Shown: positions 7,200 through 16,014 of the stretch, in pieces
How positions within the stretch are numbered: position 1 is the stretch's first letter
Layout of the letters: each line of letters starts with the position of its first letter
Assembly (NCBI GenBank): GCA_946534345.1
Contig: CAMNCL010000004.1
Location: 1-64,000, forward strand
Direction of reading: 5' to 3'
Source of the DNA: an uncultured Caryophanales bacterium
Lineage (GTDB): Bacteria; Bacillota_I; Bacilli_A; RF39; UBA660
Length of the DNA stretch: 64,000 nt
The notes under the pieces: model-generated
Seen by the model: the letters and a program-made list of their open reading frames with translations, nothing else
Databases searched by the model: none
Told to the model about the DNA's origin: nothing
Position numbers and translations under genes: made by a program

Positions 7200-8882
7200 A
7201 TGAATAATAAAGAAACCAACGGAACAAAGATTATTGTTTTAGGTGGTTTAGGTGAAGTTGGTAAAAATATGTATTGTGTAATGCATAATGATGCCATTGT
7301 TATTATTGATGCCGGTGTAAGTTTTCCAGAAAGTGAATTAATGGGTGTTGATTACGTACTACCTGACTTTACTTTCTTAAAAGAAAATGAAGATAAAATT
7401 AAAGCACTTTTAATTACTCATGGTCATGAAGATCATATTGGTGGAATTCCATTTTTACTACAAAGTATAAATATTCCAGCTATTTATGCGCCTAACCATG
7501 CTAAAGAATTAATTGCCGTTAAATTAGAAGATAAAAATATTAGATATGATAATTTATTTGTTTATACGGATAAAACTAAATTAAAATTTAAAGATATAGA
7601 AGTAGAATTCTTTAAAATAACTCACTCTATTCCAGATTCTCATGGAATAAGTTTAAAAACACCAGATGGTAGAATAGTAACTACTGGAGATTATAAGTTC
7701 GATCTTACTCCTATTGGACCTATGGCTGACTTATATAAAATGGCATCTTTGGGTGAGGAAGGAGTAGATGTCTTAATTGGAGATTCTACTAATGCTTTAA
7801 ATGAAGGATTCTCAACTAGTGAATCTGCAGTTGATGAAACATTAAATGAGATGTTTGATAGATGTAAGAATAGTAGAATTCTTATTGCTACATTTGCTTC
7901 TAATATCTACCGTGTAAAACACATATTTGAAACATGTTCTAAATATAATCGTAAAATATGTATATTTGGTAGAAGTATGGAAAATAATATTAATATATCA
8001 TTAAATGGAGGATATATTGATCATAAAGAATTACTAGTTTCACCTGAAGAAGCTAATAATATGAAACCAAATGAAGTAGTAATACTATGTACTGGTAGTC
8101 AAGGAGAACCACTAGCTGCACTATCTCGTATCGCAAACGGTACTCATAAACAAATCAAATTAAGACCAGATGATGTAGTAATATTCTCATCTTCTGCTAT
8201 ACCGGGAAATGCTTTAAGTATTTCTAAAACAATAAACAAATTATACTTAAAAGGTGTAAAAGTCTATACAAATAATGTCTTACAAGACCTACATACTTCT
8301 GGACATGCCAATGAAGAAGAAATTAAATTAATGATTAGACTAATTAAACCTAAATACTTAATGCCATTCCATGGAGACTATCGTATGTTAAAGAAACAAG
8401 CCAATATCGGTATAAGTTGTGGAATTCCAAAAGAAAATACATTTATCTTAAAAAATGGAGATACTCTAAACTTAAACAATCATGTATTGACTAGAGGAGA
8501 AAGTAAGCCAGGAGCAGACATTTATGTCGATGGTAATAGAATTGGAGAAATTGGTGGAGCAGTTTTAAAAGATAGAAAGATTATGTCCAATGATGGAATA
8601 TTAGTTGTTATTGTAAATGTAGATATGAAAAATAGAGAGTTATTAATTAATCCAAATATAACTACAAGAGGATTTGTTTTAGTTAACGAAAATGAAGAAC
8701 TAATACACAAAATAGAAGAAAAAGCAAAAGAAACTATTACAAATTCCTTATCAAATCCTAAATCTACATTCGCAACTATGAAAACAGACATAACAGAAGC
8801 TCTATATCCATACATAAATACATTAACTGGAAGAAAGCCAATTATTCTACCAGTAATATTAGACATTAAAAGAGAACAGTAG
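7200..8882 (+). CDS. rnjA: Ribonuclease J (5'-exo/endoribonuclease)
   Basis: 560 residues, the usual length. Metallo-beta-lactamase/beta-CASP RNase: the metal site HGHEDHIGG begins at His74, GDYKFDLTP and DVLIGDSTNA follow, and the beta-CASP part has SNIYRVKH, GRSME and CTGSQGEPLAAL, then HTSGHA and MPFHGDYRML. These are the standard residues for two zinc ions and 5'-end recognition. It has its own promoter and strong ribosome site, and it ends in a terminator that overlaps its stop codon. Whether it corresponds to J1 or J2 cannot be decided from one copy. Confidence 0.96.
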   Translation: MNNKETNGTKIIVLGGLGEVGKNMYCVMHNDAIVIIDAGVSFPESELMGVDYVLPDFTFLKENEDKIKALLITHGHEDHIGGIPFLLQSINIPAIYAPNHAKELIAVKLEDKNIRYDNLFVYTDKTKLKFKDIEVEFFKITHSIPDSHGISLKTPDGRIVTTGDYKFDLTPIGPMADLYKMASLGEEGVDVLIGDSTNALNEGFSTSESAVDETLNEMFDRCKNSRILIATFASNIYRVKHIFETCSKYNRKICIFGRSMENNINISLNGGYIDHKELLVSPEEANNMKPNEVVILCTGSQGEPLAALSRIANGTHKQIKLRPDDVVIFSSSAIPGNALSISKTINKLYLKGVKVYTNNVLQDLHTSGHANEEEIKLMIRLIKPKYLMPFHGDYRMLKKQANIGISCGIPKENTFILKNGDTLNLNNHVLTRGESKPGADIYVDGNRIGEIGGAVLKDRKIMSNDGILVVIVNVDMKNRELLINPNITTRGFVLVNENEELIHKIEEKAKETITNSLSNPKSTFATMKTDITEALYPYINTLTGRKPIILPVILDIKREQ

Positions 8883-8891
8883 TTCTCTTTT
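8868..8891. terminator. Bidirectional terminator between rnjA and the DUF1016-like gene
   Basis: Ten-base stem (8868-8877 with 8882-8891) and a 4-base loop containing part of the rnjA stop. A T run follows on the plus strand. The stem abuts the stop of the converging minus-strand gene. Confidence 0.8.
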
Positions 8892-9236
8892 TTATATTCT
8901 ATAAAAATAATTATTATTTATTAGCTCTAATGTATTTTGATAATCATAATTAAAAAATAAAGATATATAGAAGTAAAAGTACCTTTCTTTTACATTTCTA
9001 ATTAGTAATAATAACTTATACTGTTCCCATGTTATTAATTCAAGTTTTTTATTAAAAACAGGAAAAGTCATATAAAATCTTTCCATTAACCATATATTTT
9101 CTCTTGTAAATAAATAACTATTTCCCATTAAATAAGAATAATAAGTAGATGTTTTCTCAATAATATTAGTATATATTTTTCTCTTTTCATAAACATTTTT
9201 ACCTATATACCAAAACAAATATAATATATTATTCAT
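8892..9236 (-). CDS. Stand-alone DUF1016 N-terminal-like protein
   Basis: 114 residues from the ATG after GGAGGTGATT. The pattern LFWYIGKNVYEK ... LMGNSYLFTRENIWLMERFY ... LELITWEQYKLLLLIRNVKERYFY follows the N-terminal DUF1016 domain of YhcG-type proteins (typical features: YWEIGK, FS..NL..MR.FY, LSW.HY..LL.I....R.FY). In full-length YhcG this domain precedes a PDDEXK nuclease, which is absent here, so the gene is either a remnant or a stand-alone partner/adaptor. It is rich in Tyr and Phe. It is flanked by terminators on both sides, so it is a single-gene unit. Family match is by eye and moderate. Confidence 0.6.
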   Translation of the reverse strand: MNNILYLFWYIGKNVYEKRKIYTNIIEKTSTYYSYLMGNSYLFTRENIWLMERFYMTFPVFNKKLELITWEQYKLLLLIRNVKERYFYFYISLFFNYDYQNTLELINNNYFYRI

Positions 9237-9263
9237 AATCACCTCCTATATTATTATTCATAA

Positions 9264-9299
9264 AAAAAAGAGTTGCTTACAAATCATTAACTCTTTTTT
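9264..9299. terminator. Terminator between two small minus-strand genes
   Basis: Inverted repeat of 11 bases (9264-9274 with 9289-9299, 14-base loop), A-rich on one side and T-rich on the other. It serves the 91-residue membrane gene and stops readthrough into the DUF1016-like gene. Confidence 0.7.
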
Positions 9300-9573
9300 A
9301 GTTTATACGCATATTTATGAAGCCAGTATTATATTGATATTCAGGCTTTTTATCTGGTTTCATCCAAAGAAATAATATTATAAGAGGAATAAATAATAAT
9401 ACAAAGATTATTCCCACTACATTTCTTGTAATTCTTACCCATTTCTTATTAGCATATTTCTTACTCAAAATCAAAAATACTATAAAAGTGATTAAGCAGC
9501 CAAAATCAACAAGAACTGCGCATAAAATTATCCATAAAACAACATTTATTAATAGAATTCCCATGAAAGCCAT
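9298..9573 (-). CDS. Small membrane protein with operator-like repeat at its promoter
   Basis: 91 residues. Two or three hydrophobic stretches (about residues 3-38 and 49-70) surround a basic KKYANKKWVRITR loop, and the C-terminus is polar (KPDKKPEYQYNTG). This looks like a small integral membrane protein; I do not recognise a family. Start: of two overlapping ATGs, the one before GCTTTC has the right 8-base spacing to GGAGGT and the correct frame. It has its own good promoter, with an inverted repeat overlapping the -35 box, so expression is probably regulated separately from rny. Confidence 0.65.
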   Translation of the reverse strand: MAFMGILLINVVLWIILCAVLVDFGCLITFIVFLILSKKYANKKWVRITRNVVGIIFVLLFIPLIILFLWMKPDKKPEYQYNTGFINMRIN

Positions 9574-9649
9574 ATCATTATACCTCCATTAATTATTCTC
9601 CTAATCTTTGAATACTATCTTCTTGTATTATAGTTTTATCATCTATACT

Positions 9650-9701
9650 TATTATATATTATAAATAACGCTATGTAAACTTGTTGGCCCTTTGTTTACA
9701 T
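9650..9701 (-). promoter_or_regulatory. Promoter with overlapping inverted-repeat operator
   Basis: On the minus strand TTTACA, a 17-base spacer and TATAAT precede the 91-residue membrane gene. The -35 box lies inside one arm of the inverted repeat ATGTAAAC-N13-GTTTACAT (9673-9680 and 9694-9701), the position expected of a repressor site. The regulator is unknown. Confidence 0.6.
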
Positions 9702-9710
9702 CAACAAAAA

Positions 9711-9731
9711 AAGAAGCTTATTTAGCTTCTT
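9711..9731 (-). terminator. Terminator of rny
   Basis: Eight-base perfect stem (9711-9718 with 9724-9731) across the rny stop codon, followed on the minus strand by TTTTTTTG. Confidence 0.8.
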
Positions 9732-11271
9732 CTAAGGCTCTTGTTTCACGAATAACTGTGATTTTGATTGTACCTGGATATTTCATGTTAGCTTCAATCT
9801 TTTCTTTTACTTCACGAGCTATTCTATGTGCTTCTAAGTCATCTACTTCTTCAGGTTTAACAACTACTCTTAATTCTCTACCTGCTTGTACAGCATATGT
9901 CTTATCTACACCTTTAATTTCATTACCAATTTCTTCCAATTGAGAAAGTCTATTGATATAATTTTCTAATGAATCATTACGAGCTCCTGGACGTGATGCG
10001 CTTAATGCATCAGCGATAGCTACAATTGATGAAATAACTGATGTAGCTGCAGTATCACCATGGTGTGAAGCAATTGCATTAATAACAACAGGATTTTCAT
10101 GATACTTCTTAGCTATATCAACACCAATATCTACATGACTTCCTTCTACTTCATGATCAATAGCTTTACCAATGTCATGTAGTAAACCTGCTCTTTTAGC
10201 TAAAGCTACATTTTCACCCATTTCACCAGCAATTATTCCAGATAATTCAGCAACTTCTTTAGAATGTTGTAGAGCATTTTGTCCATAACTTGTTCTAAAA
10301 TGTAATTTACCAATTGTTTCAATTAATTCTGGATCAAACTTTGTAAGTCCTAATTCAAAAGTTGTGTTTTTACCAAACTCAATTATCTTTTGTTTCATAT
10401 CCTTACAAGTCTTGTCATATAACTCTTCAATACGAGTTGGATGAATTCTTCCATCTTTTATTAAACTTTCTAGAGTTACTCTAGCTATTTCTCTTCTTAG
10501 TGGATCAAAGCTAGATAGTACTACTGCTTCTGGAGTATCATCAATTATTAAATCTACTCCTGTAATAGCTTCAATAGTACGAATATTTCTACCTTCTCTA
10601 CCAATGATTCTACCTTTCATTTCATCATTAGGTAAATCAACTACAGTAACAGTCTGATCACTTGCAATATCAGCTGCATACTTTTGCATTGAAGTAACGA
10701 TTAATTCACGGGCTTTACTATCAGCCTGAAGCTTAGCTTCATTTTCAGCCTCACGAATATACTCAGATATCTCTTTAGTCATATTTTCTTTAACCATACT
10801 CATTACTTCTTCACGAGCTTTTGATTTACTATAACCAGATATCTTTTCAAGTTTTTCTAATTGTTCTTTCTTGATTTCCTCCACTTTACTTTTTTCATTT
10901 TGGATTTCTTCTTGTTTTTCAGATAGTTTATCTTCACGTTCTTCTAGAGCAGATTCACGTTTTTGGAACATTTCATCACGTTTATCCATACTAGTTTCAC
11001 GTTGAAGTAATCTATTCTCACTTTCTTTTAATTCATCTTTCTTTTCTTTGATTTCTTTATCCAAATCCATCTTTCTTTTATGAGCTTCTTCTTTTTGCTC
11101 AATAGCTGCATCTCTCTTCATCTTTTCAATTTCTTTTTTAGCAGAATTAATCATAGCATCAGCTTTTTTAGATGCTACATTTCCTCTTAAAGAATTAACA
11201 ATTAACGATACAACAAAGCCTACAATTAGGCCTATAACTACAAGTAAAATGGAGATTGCTATACTATTCAT
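9718..11271 (-). CDS. rny: Ribonuclease Y
   Basis: Membrane-anchored endoribonuclease that starts bulk mRNA decay in Firmicutes. Order: N-terminal membrane helix ([19 protein letters not shown]), a long Lys/Glu/Arg coiled coil to about residue 200, a KH domain ([21 protein letters not shown]), then the HD domain with [10 protein letters not shown] and IASHHGD, and a C-terminal block with [12 protein letters not shown]. About 517 residues, as usual. Start: an upstream in-frame ATG overlaps the GGAGGT ribosome site, so the ATG before AATAGTATA is chosen. It has a strong promoter and its own terminator. RNase Y and RNase J within 3 kb of each other is notable. Confidence 0.97.
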   Translation of the reverse strand: MNSIAISILLVVIGLIVGFVVSLIVNSLRGNVASKKADAMINSAKKEIEKMKRDAAIEQKEEAHKRKMDLDKEIKEKKDELKESENRLLQRETSMDKRDEMFQKRESALEEREDKLSEKQEEIQNEKSKVEEIKKEQLEKLEKISGYSKSKAREEVMSMVKENMTKEISEYIREAENEAKLQADSKARELIVTSMQKYAADIASDQTVTVVDLPNDEMKGRIIGREGRNIRTIEAITGVDLIIDDTPEAVVLSSFDPLRREIARVTLESLIKDGRIHPTRIEELYDKTCKDMKQKIIEFGKNTTFELGLTKFDPELIETIGKLHFRTSYGQNALQHSKEVAELSGIIAGEMGENVALAKRAGLLHDIGKAIDHEVEGSHVDIGVDIAKKYHENPVVINAIASHHGDTAATSVISSIVAIADALSASRPGARNDSLENYINRLSQLEEIGNEIKGVDKTYAVQAGRELRVVVKPEEVDDLEAHRIAREVKEKIEANMKYPGTIKITVIRETRALEEAK

Positions 11272-11313
11272 AATTACCTCCATCTAGATTAATTTTTTAA
11301 CTAATCTATTTCT

Positions 11314-11342
11314 ATTTTAGTGTTAAATCAATACCTTGTCAA
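11314..11342 (-). promoter_or_regulatory. SigA-type promoter of rny
   Basis: On the minus strand TTGACA (11337-11342), 17 bases, TAAAAT (11314-11319); about 40 bases before the start codon. Confidence 0.8.
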
Positions 11343-11354
11343 GTGCACAAAAAA

Positions 11355-11370
11355 AGCACCCTAAGGCGCT
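11355..11370 (-). terminator. Terminator of the zinc-ribbon membrane gene
   Basis: Six-base stem (11355-11360 with 11365-11370) and 4-base loop. It pairs fully only as minus-strand RNA (one G-U pair) and is followed there by seven T, which supports minus-strand direction. Confidence 0.75.
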
Positions 11371-12710
11371 ACTATATCACAAGCAACAGGTTCTTTTACG
11401 GATTTTATACCGTTTTGTTGCATCAATTTTTCTAAAGTTGTACCATTCATAATTGTAGATAGCTTTGGAGCTGTCTTTTTAAATGCTTGAGTACTTCCAG
11501 ACTTAGTTTTATCATAAAATGTTTTTCTATAATCACCATTACTAGCATTTACATCAATTCTACTTATATGAGAATCACTATCTACTGAAGTAGGATGCCC
11601 AGAACTATCAAATGAGCCAACTCCTTTTCCGTCTTCATCTACCAATACAACACCATAAAATACTCCAACATAATTATGAGGATCAAAATCTTTGACCATT
11701 TTTAGTATAATCACTTGACCAGAGACATTTTTATTTTGCCATGGAGATTTTCCTCCTGTACTAAGTATTTTTTCTGCACTATCCCCATTAGCAGTTGTGA
11801 ATGGATAATAATAAATTCCAGGTTCTAGTTTTGAAAAAACTTCCCCACACTTTAATTCATCAGCAACTGCTGCTGTTTTAACCTCGCTTACATATTCTTC
11901 AGCAGTTGATGCAAATTCATCTTTTCTAGTATCTTCAATTGACTCAAAAGTACTAGAAAAAACACTAAATATAACTCCTATACATCCAAGAATAATATTT
12001 AATATAATAAAACATGCTATATAGTTAGGCTTTCCTGCTTTTTTACATAGTCTTATTCTTTCATCTTCATCATCTGTAAGTCGTAAAATATTATCTATTT
12101 CATTACTTGCTTTAGCTATTCGCATAGAAGTAAAATCTTTTGCATAATTAACAGCCATGCGAATTATAATAATTATATCAGCAATCAAAATAATAATTGG
12201 TATTATCAATGTAAAAGCTAATAACCTAACTAATATAGCTGTTACTATATATAACCCTATTAGTATTAAAAACCAAGTACCTGCTTCAGAATATAATTTA
12301 AAACACATTAACCATAGCCATCCTAAGAAAAATGTACCAAAAGAAAATCCTTTTTGCGCTACATCATGATATTTATTATTAAAATATGCCTGATAGTATT
12401 TTTCTCTTTCCTCTTGTTTTTGAGCAGCTGTTTGAGCAACCTGAGCAAATGGTTGAACTGTACCTAATTGAGCTCCACAATTAGTACAAAAACTCGCTCC
12501 TGGCTGAAGCGCCATATTACATTTAGGGCAAGTATTGTTTTGTGGAAGAGTTTGTTGAACAGGTTGACCAGGATGATTAGGCTGATTAGACTGAACGCCC
12601 TGTTGAATAGCTTGTCCTTGTGGTGCAGGAGAATTACTAAATTGTGTACCACAGTGTATACAAAACTGTGCATCATCTTTTATATTCATATTACATGTTG
12701 GACATAACAT
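11361..12710 (-). CDS. Double zinc-ribbon membrane protein (DUF2628-like middle)
   Basis: About 449 residues. Two zinc ribbons at the N-terminus (CPTCN...CIHCG and CPKCN...CTNCG, each CxxC-x11-CxxC) are separated by a Gln/Pro-rich linker (residues 30-60). A hydrophobic block follows with a FSFGTFFLGWLWLMCFKLY segment resembling DUF2628 membrane proteins, then several helices, one more helix near residue 230, and an outside domain of about 170 residues ending in VKEPVACDIVAP. Start: SD GGTGG overlaps an earlier ATG, so the ATG before CTTTGTCC-type coding (MLCPTC) is used. It is probably monocistronic. The function is unknown; zinc binding is inferred from the cysteines. Confidence 0.75.
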   Translation of the reverse strand: MLCPTCNMNIKDDAQFCIHCGTQFSNSPAPQGQAIQQGVQSNQPNHPGQPVQQTLPQNNTCPKCNMALQPGASFCTNCGAQLGTVQPFAQVAQTAAQKQEEREKYYQAYFNNKYHDVAQKGFSFGTFFLGWLWLMCFKLYSEAGTWFLILIGLYIVTAILVRLLAFTLIIPIIILIADIIIIIRMAVNYAKDFTSMRIAKASNEIDNILRLTDDEDERIRLCKKAGKPNYIACFIILNIILGCIGVIFSVFSSTFESIEDTRKDEFASTAEEYVSEVKTAAVADELKCGEVFSKLEPGIYYYPFTTANGDSAEKILSTGGKSPWQNKNVSGQVIILKMVKDFDPHNYVGVFYGVVLVDEDGKGVGSFDSSGHPTSVDSDSHISRIDVNASNGDYRKTFYDKTKSGSTQAFKKTAPKLSTIMNGTTLEKLMQQNGIKSVKEPVACDIVAP

Positions 12711-12738
12711 ATTTACCACCATTTATATTTTATCAAAA

Positions 12739-12774
12739 AAAAAGACGTATTCTAGATATATATAAGTCTTTTTT
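12739..12774 (-). terminator. Terminator of murE
   Basis: A-rich/T-rich inverted repeat around AAAAGAC and GTCTTTT with a loop of about 19 bases just beyond the murE stop at 12781. The stem is weak in GC but followed by a T run on the minus strand. Confidence 0.55.
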
Positions 12775-12780
12775 TATTTT

Positions 12781-14157
12781 TTACGTAAAATACTTAGCAA
12801 TTACATCATAATCGTTGTATTCAACCTTTTTATCACCAATAGCCATGTAGTTATCTCTACCCTTTCCTAAGACTAAAACCACATCTCCTTTACATGCTAT
12901 ATCAAAGGCATAATAAATTGCTTCTTCTCTATCTAATATTCTAATATAATCTTTTTCTTCTCCAACCATTTGATCAATTATATCATCAACATCTTCATTT
13001 CTTGGATCATCCATAGTAAATATAGAAATATCACTGTTATCCATGACTATTTTACCAATAACTGGTCTTTTTTCTTTTTCTCTACCTCCAGCACACCCAG
13101 TAACAGTAATTATCCTCTGATATTTATATTCTTTAAATGATTCTAAAACGCTTTTTATACCATTAATCGTATGGGCATAATCAAGTACTATATCAAAATC
13201 CTGTCCAAAATCTAAAAACTCACATCTTCCACTAATAGGTTTTATACTCTTAATTCTATCTATTAATAACTCTTCTTCTACTCCATACTTAAGACAAATA
13301 ATAAAAGCTAAAACAACATTATAAACATTGTATTTTCCTATTAAAGGACTCTCTATTATATACTTATGTTGATCATTAATAAGAGTAATTTCAGTTAATT
13401 TATTATATTTAACATCACTTATTATATAATCATTATCTTTATTAAAACCAAATGTTATTGAATTATCTATTTCCTTTAAATTATCATCATCACCATTAAC
13501 TATTACTAATCCATCTTTTTTTAAATATTTAAGTAATTGTAATTTACAATCTAAATAATTTTTAAAAGACTTATGGACATTCAAATGATCACCTGTTACG
13601 TTTGTAAAAGCAACTATATCAAATAATAATCCCTCTACTCTTCTATGTAATAGAGCCTCACTTGATACTTCCATTGAAACAGTATCTATCTTATTCTTTT
13701 GAACTAAAGATAAGTCTCTATATAGTTCTGAAATACAAGGAGTAGTATTACTTGTAGAAATTGTTTTATCACCTATAGTTAAACCATTAGTACCTATATA
13801 AGCACAATCTTCTAATAATTCTTTAACAAGAGTTGAAGTAGTAGTTTTTCCATCAGTACCAGTTATACCTATTAAAGATATGTTATCTACATCTAAATGA
13901 TAAAACTTTTTACACAATTCTCTATAATACTCATCTATATTATTCACAATTATATGGGGAAAATCAAAATCTATATCTTTATCAGTAACAATAAATACAC
14001 AACCATTTTCAATAGCATTTCCAATATAATCGTAGTGATCTACATTATAGCCCTTAGTTGCGACAAAGATATAGCCATCTTTAACAAGCCTTGAGTCATC
14101 AACTATACCTTTTATATCTAAATTACTATCTATATCTATTAAATTACTTAATTTCAT
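12781..14157 (-). CDS. murE: UDP-MurNAc-tripeptide synthetase MurE
   Basis: Adds the third amino acid (meso-DAP or L-Lys) to UDP-MurNAc-L-Ala-D-Glu in peptidoglycan synthesis. Seen: an N-terminal substrate domain, the ATP motif GITGTDGKTTT near residue 95, NTTP, EVSSEAL, DYAHT, and the C-terminal ligand-binding part. 458 residues, slightly shorter than most. The specificity motif reads DDPRNED: the Arg is typical of the DNPR motif of DAP-adding enzymes, but a later loop reads GKGRDNYM, where DAP enzymes usually have GKGHE and Lys enzymes GKGAD. Substrate is therefore uncertain. Starts close to the recA terminator. Confidence 0.93.
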   Translation of the reverse strand: MKLSNLIDIDSNLDIKGIVDDSRLVKDGYIFVATKGYNVDHYDYIGNAIENGCVFIVTDKDIDFDFPHIIVNNIDEYYRELCKKFYHLDVDNISLIGITGTDGKTTTSTLVKELLEDCAYIGTNGLTIGDKTISTSNTTPCISELYRDLSLVQKNKIDTVSMEVSSEALLHRRVEGLLFDIVAFTNVTGDHLNVHKSFKNYLDCKLQLLKYLKKDGLVIVNGDDDNLKEIDNSITFGFNKDNDYIISDVKYNKLTEITLINDQHKYIIESPLIGKYNVYNVVLAFIICLKYGVEEELLIDRIKSIKPISGRCEFLDFGQDFDIVLDYAHTINGIKSVLESFKEYKYQRIITVTGCAGGREKEKRPVIGKIVMDNSDISIFTMDDPRNEDVDDIIDQMVGEEKDYIRILDREEAIYYAFDIACKGDVVLVLGKGRDNYMAIGDKKVEYNDYDVIAKYFT

Positions 14158-14184
14158 ATAACCACCACATCTATTGTATCAAAC

Positions 14185-14217
14185 AAAAAGGAAAAACTTA
14201 AATTATTTTTCCTTTTT
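14185..14217 (-). terminator. Terminator of recA
   Basis: Twelve-base stem (14185-14196 with 14206-14217) over the recA stop codon, followed on the minus strand by TTTGTTTG. Confidence 0.8.
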
Positions 14218-15243
14218 AACTTCTTTAGAATCTGAATTATCAATATCATAATATTCTCTAACTTTATGTTCTAATTCACTACATAATTCTGGATTATCCT
14301 TAAGTAGAAGTTTAACGTTTTCTTTACCTTGACCTAGTTTCTCACCTTGATATGAATACCAAGCACCTGTTTTTTCAATTACACCTGCATCACTTGCTAA
14401 ATCAATTACTTCTCCCTCTCTACTTACTCCTTCACCATACATAATATCAACTACACATGTTTTGAATGGAGGAGCGACTTTATTCTTAACTACCTTAACA
14501 CTAGTCTTATTACCAACTACTCCATCCCCCATTTTTAATTGTTCACTTCTTCTAATCTCTAATCTAACACTTGAATAGAATTTTAAAGCTCTTCCACCAG
14601 TAGTAGTTTCAGGATTACCAAACATAACTCCAACTTTTTCTCTTAATTGGTTAATAAAGATTACTGTTGTATTTGTCTTACTAATAGTACCATTTAATTT
14701 ACGAAGTGCTTGAGACATTAATCTAGCTTGTAATCCTACATGAGAATCTCCCATCTCTCCATCAATTTCTGCTTGTGGTACTAAAGCAGCAACTGAATCT
14801 ATAACAATAATACTAATTGCTTCACTTCTAACTAAAGCATCACAGATTTCTAATGCTTGTTCTCCTGTATCTGGTTGAGATAATAATAAATCATCAATAT
14901 TAACTCCTAATCTTTCAGCATATACAGGATCTAGGGCATGTTCTGCATCAATAAAAGCAGCTCTTCCACCTAGTTTTTGATGTTCTGCAATTGCATGTAA
15001 TGCGAAAGTAGTTTTACCACTTGATTCTGGTCCATATATTTCAATAATTCTACCTTTAGGATAACCTCCTACTCCTAATGCAATATCAAGAGATAAAACT
15101 CCACTAGATACTACATCAACTTTCATATGTTTATTATCTCCAAGTTTCATTATTGAACCTTTACCAAATTGTTTTTCAATATCATTTAATACTTGTTCTA
15201 AAGCCTTATCTTTATCTTTAGAACTGTCTTTTGCTACAGCCAT
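14203..15243 (-). CDS. recA: Recombinase RecA
   Basis: Strand-exchange protein for recombination and SOS induction. 346 residues, normal length. Seen: Walker [14 protein letters not shown] near residue 69, IDAEHALDP, the MAW-type [24 protein letters not shown], the L2-region [10 protein letters not shown], and an acidic/basic tail ([12 protein letters not shown]). GAGGAGG lies before the ATG. Its promoter carries a LexA-box-like site upstream, so damage regulation is likely. It is a single-gene unit closed by a terminator. Confidence 0.98.
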   Translation of the reverse strand: MAVAKDSSKDKDKALEQVLNDIEKQFGKGSIMKLGDNKHMKVDVVSSGVLSLDIALGVGGYPKGRIIEIYGPESSGKTTFALHAIAEHQKLGGRAAFIDAEHALDPVYAERLGVNIDDLLLSQPDTGEQALEICDALVRSEAISIIVIDSVAALVPQAEIDGEMGDSHVGLQARLMSQALRKLNGTISKTNTTVIFINQLREKVGVMFGNPETTTGGRALKFYSSVRLEIRRSEQLKMGDGVVGNKTSVKVVKNKVAPPFKTCVVDIMYGEGVSREGEVIDLASDAGVIEKTGAWYSYQGEKLGQGKENVKLLLKDNPELCSELEHKVREYYDIDNSDSKEVKKEK

Positions 15244-15275
15244 TTATTTTCCTCCTCGAAATAACTTACAAATTA

Positions 15276-15304
15276 ATTGTATAATATATTTTTTTAAAAA
15301 GCAA
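15276..15304 (-). promoter_or_regulatory. SigA-type promoter of recA
   Basis: On the minus strand TTGCTT (15299-15304), 17 bases, TACAAT (15276-15281), about 35 bases before the start codon. Confidence 0.65.
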
Positions 15305-15312
15305 TACTTTTT

Positions 15313-15326
15313 CGAACAATTGTTTT
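15313..15326. promoter_or_regulatory. SOS (LexA/DinR) box-like site upstream of recA
   Basis: CGAACAATTGTTTT: compared with the Gram-positive SOS consensus CGAAC-N4-GTTCG, one half-site is perfect and the other has GTT then TT for CG. It lies 8 bases upstream of the -35 box. LexA is not encoded in the window. Confidence 0.55.
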
Positions 15327-15360
15327 ATAATTTTACAATTAGTTTTTTTCTTAAAAAAAT

Positions 15361-15388
15361 AAAATTCTCTTAATGAAAAGAGAATTTT
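15361..15388 (-). terminator. Terminator of pgsA
   Basis: Eleven-base perfect stem (15361-15371 with 15378-15388) and 6-base loop, followed on the minus strand by ATTTTTTTAAG. It ends the gpsB-rnpB-rodZ-pgsA unit. Confidence 0.85.
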
Positions 15389-15417
15389 GATAATATTTAA
15401 TATTTGAATTTTAATAA

Positions 15418-16014
15418 TTACTTTTCTCCTAAAACTAACTCTTTATTAATAACAAAGTATTCTACTGCACTTACTATTGCTAAAATACATGCTAAATATA
15501 GTAATCCAAATGCTACGTTAATATTAAAGAATTCAAATGGAATATTATAGAAGAAAACCAAACAGATTCCTGTCATCATACATGCAGTTTTATACTTACC
15601 TGACTTAATAGCAGCTTGTACTTTTCCTTTAGTAGCAGCTTGCATCTTAATTGCATCCACTACTATATCTCTAGTAACATAAATTACTGGGATAATTGTT
15701 GGAATAAAACCATTAGCAGCTAAAACTATTAATACTGGATTAACTAATACTTTATCTGCTATAGCATCTAACATTTTACCTAAATCAGTAACTTGATTAT
15801 TCTTTCTAGCTAAATATCCATCTAAAAAATCAGTTAAACTAGCAATAATAAATATTACTCCTGCAATTATATAGTTTAATTGTACTAAAACACCATTAAC
15901 ATTATATTTAGGGAAATTAAATCCTATAAATGAAAAGAATGAGTCCCATAATAATATTAAAACAAATACTGTTAATACTAAACGCGCAACAGTGATTTTA
16001 GTTGGTAAATTCAT
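15418..16014 (-). CDS. pgsA: CDP-diacylglycerol-glycerol-3-phosphate 3-phosphatidyltransferase
   Basis: Makes phosphatidylglycerol phosphate, the first committed step of phosphatidylglycerol synthesis. The CDP-alcohol phosphotransferase signature DG-x2-AR-x8-G-x3-D-x3-D is visible as DFLDGYLARKNNQVTDLGKMLDAIADK, split around residues 66-90, with five or so membrane helices. 198 residues. Start: the ATG before AATTTACCTACT has a clean AGGAGA site, and an earlier in-frame ATG would overlap it. The first 17 bases overlap the end of the rodZ-like gene, so the two are translationally coupled, as RodZ-PgsA often is in Firmicutes. Confidence 0.95.
   Translation of the reverse strand: MNLPTKITVARLVLTVFVLILLWDSFFSFIGFNFPKYNVNGVLVQLNYIIAGVIFIIASLTDFLDGYLARKNNQVTDLGKMLDAIADKVLVNPVLIVLAANGFIPTIIPVIYVTRDIVVDAIKMQAATKGKVQAAIKSGKYKTACMMTGICLVFFYNIPFEFFNINVAFGLLYLACILAIVSAVEYFVINKELVLGEK

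Noticed and set aside
8522..8866. Open frame of 114 codons on the minus strand
   Set aside because: Antisense to the C-terminus of RNase J, with no ribosome site or family pattern.
12468..12707. Several open frames opposite or overlapping the zinc-ribbon gene
   Set aside because: They arise from the Gln/Pro-rich linker; the CxxC-bearing frame has the ribosome site and continues far beyond.
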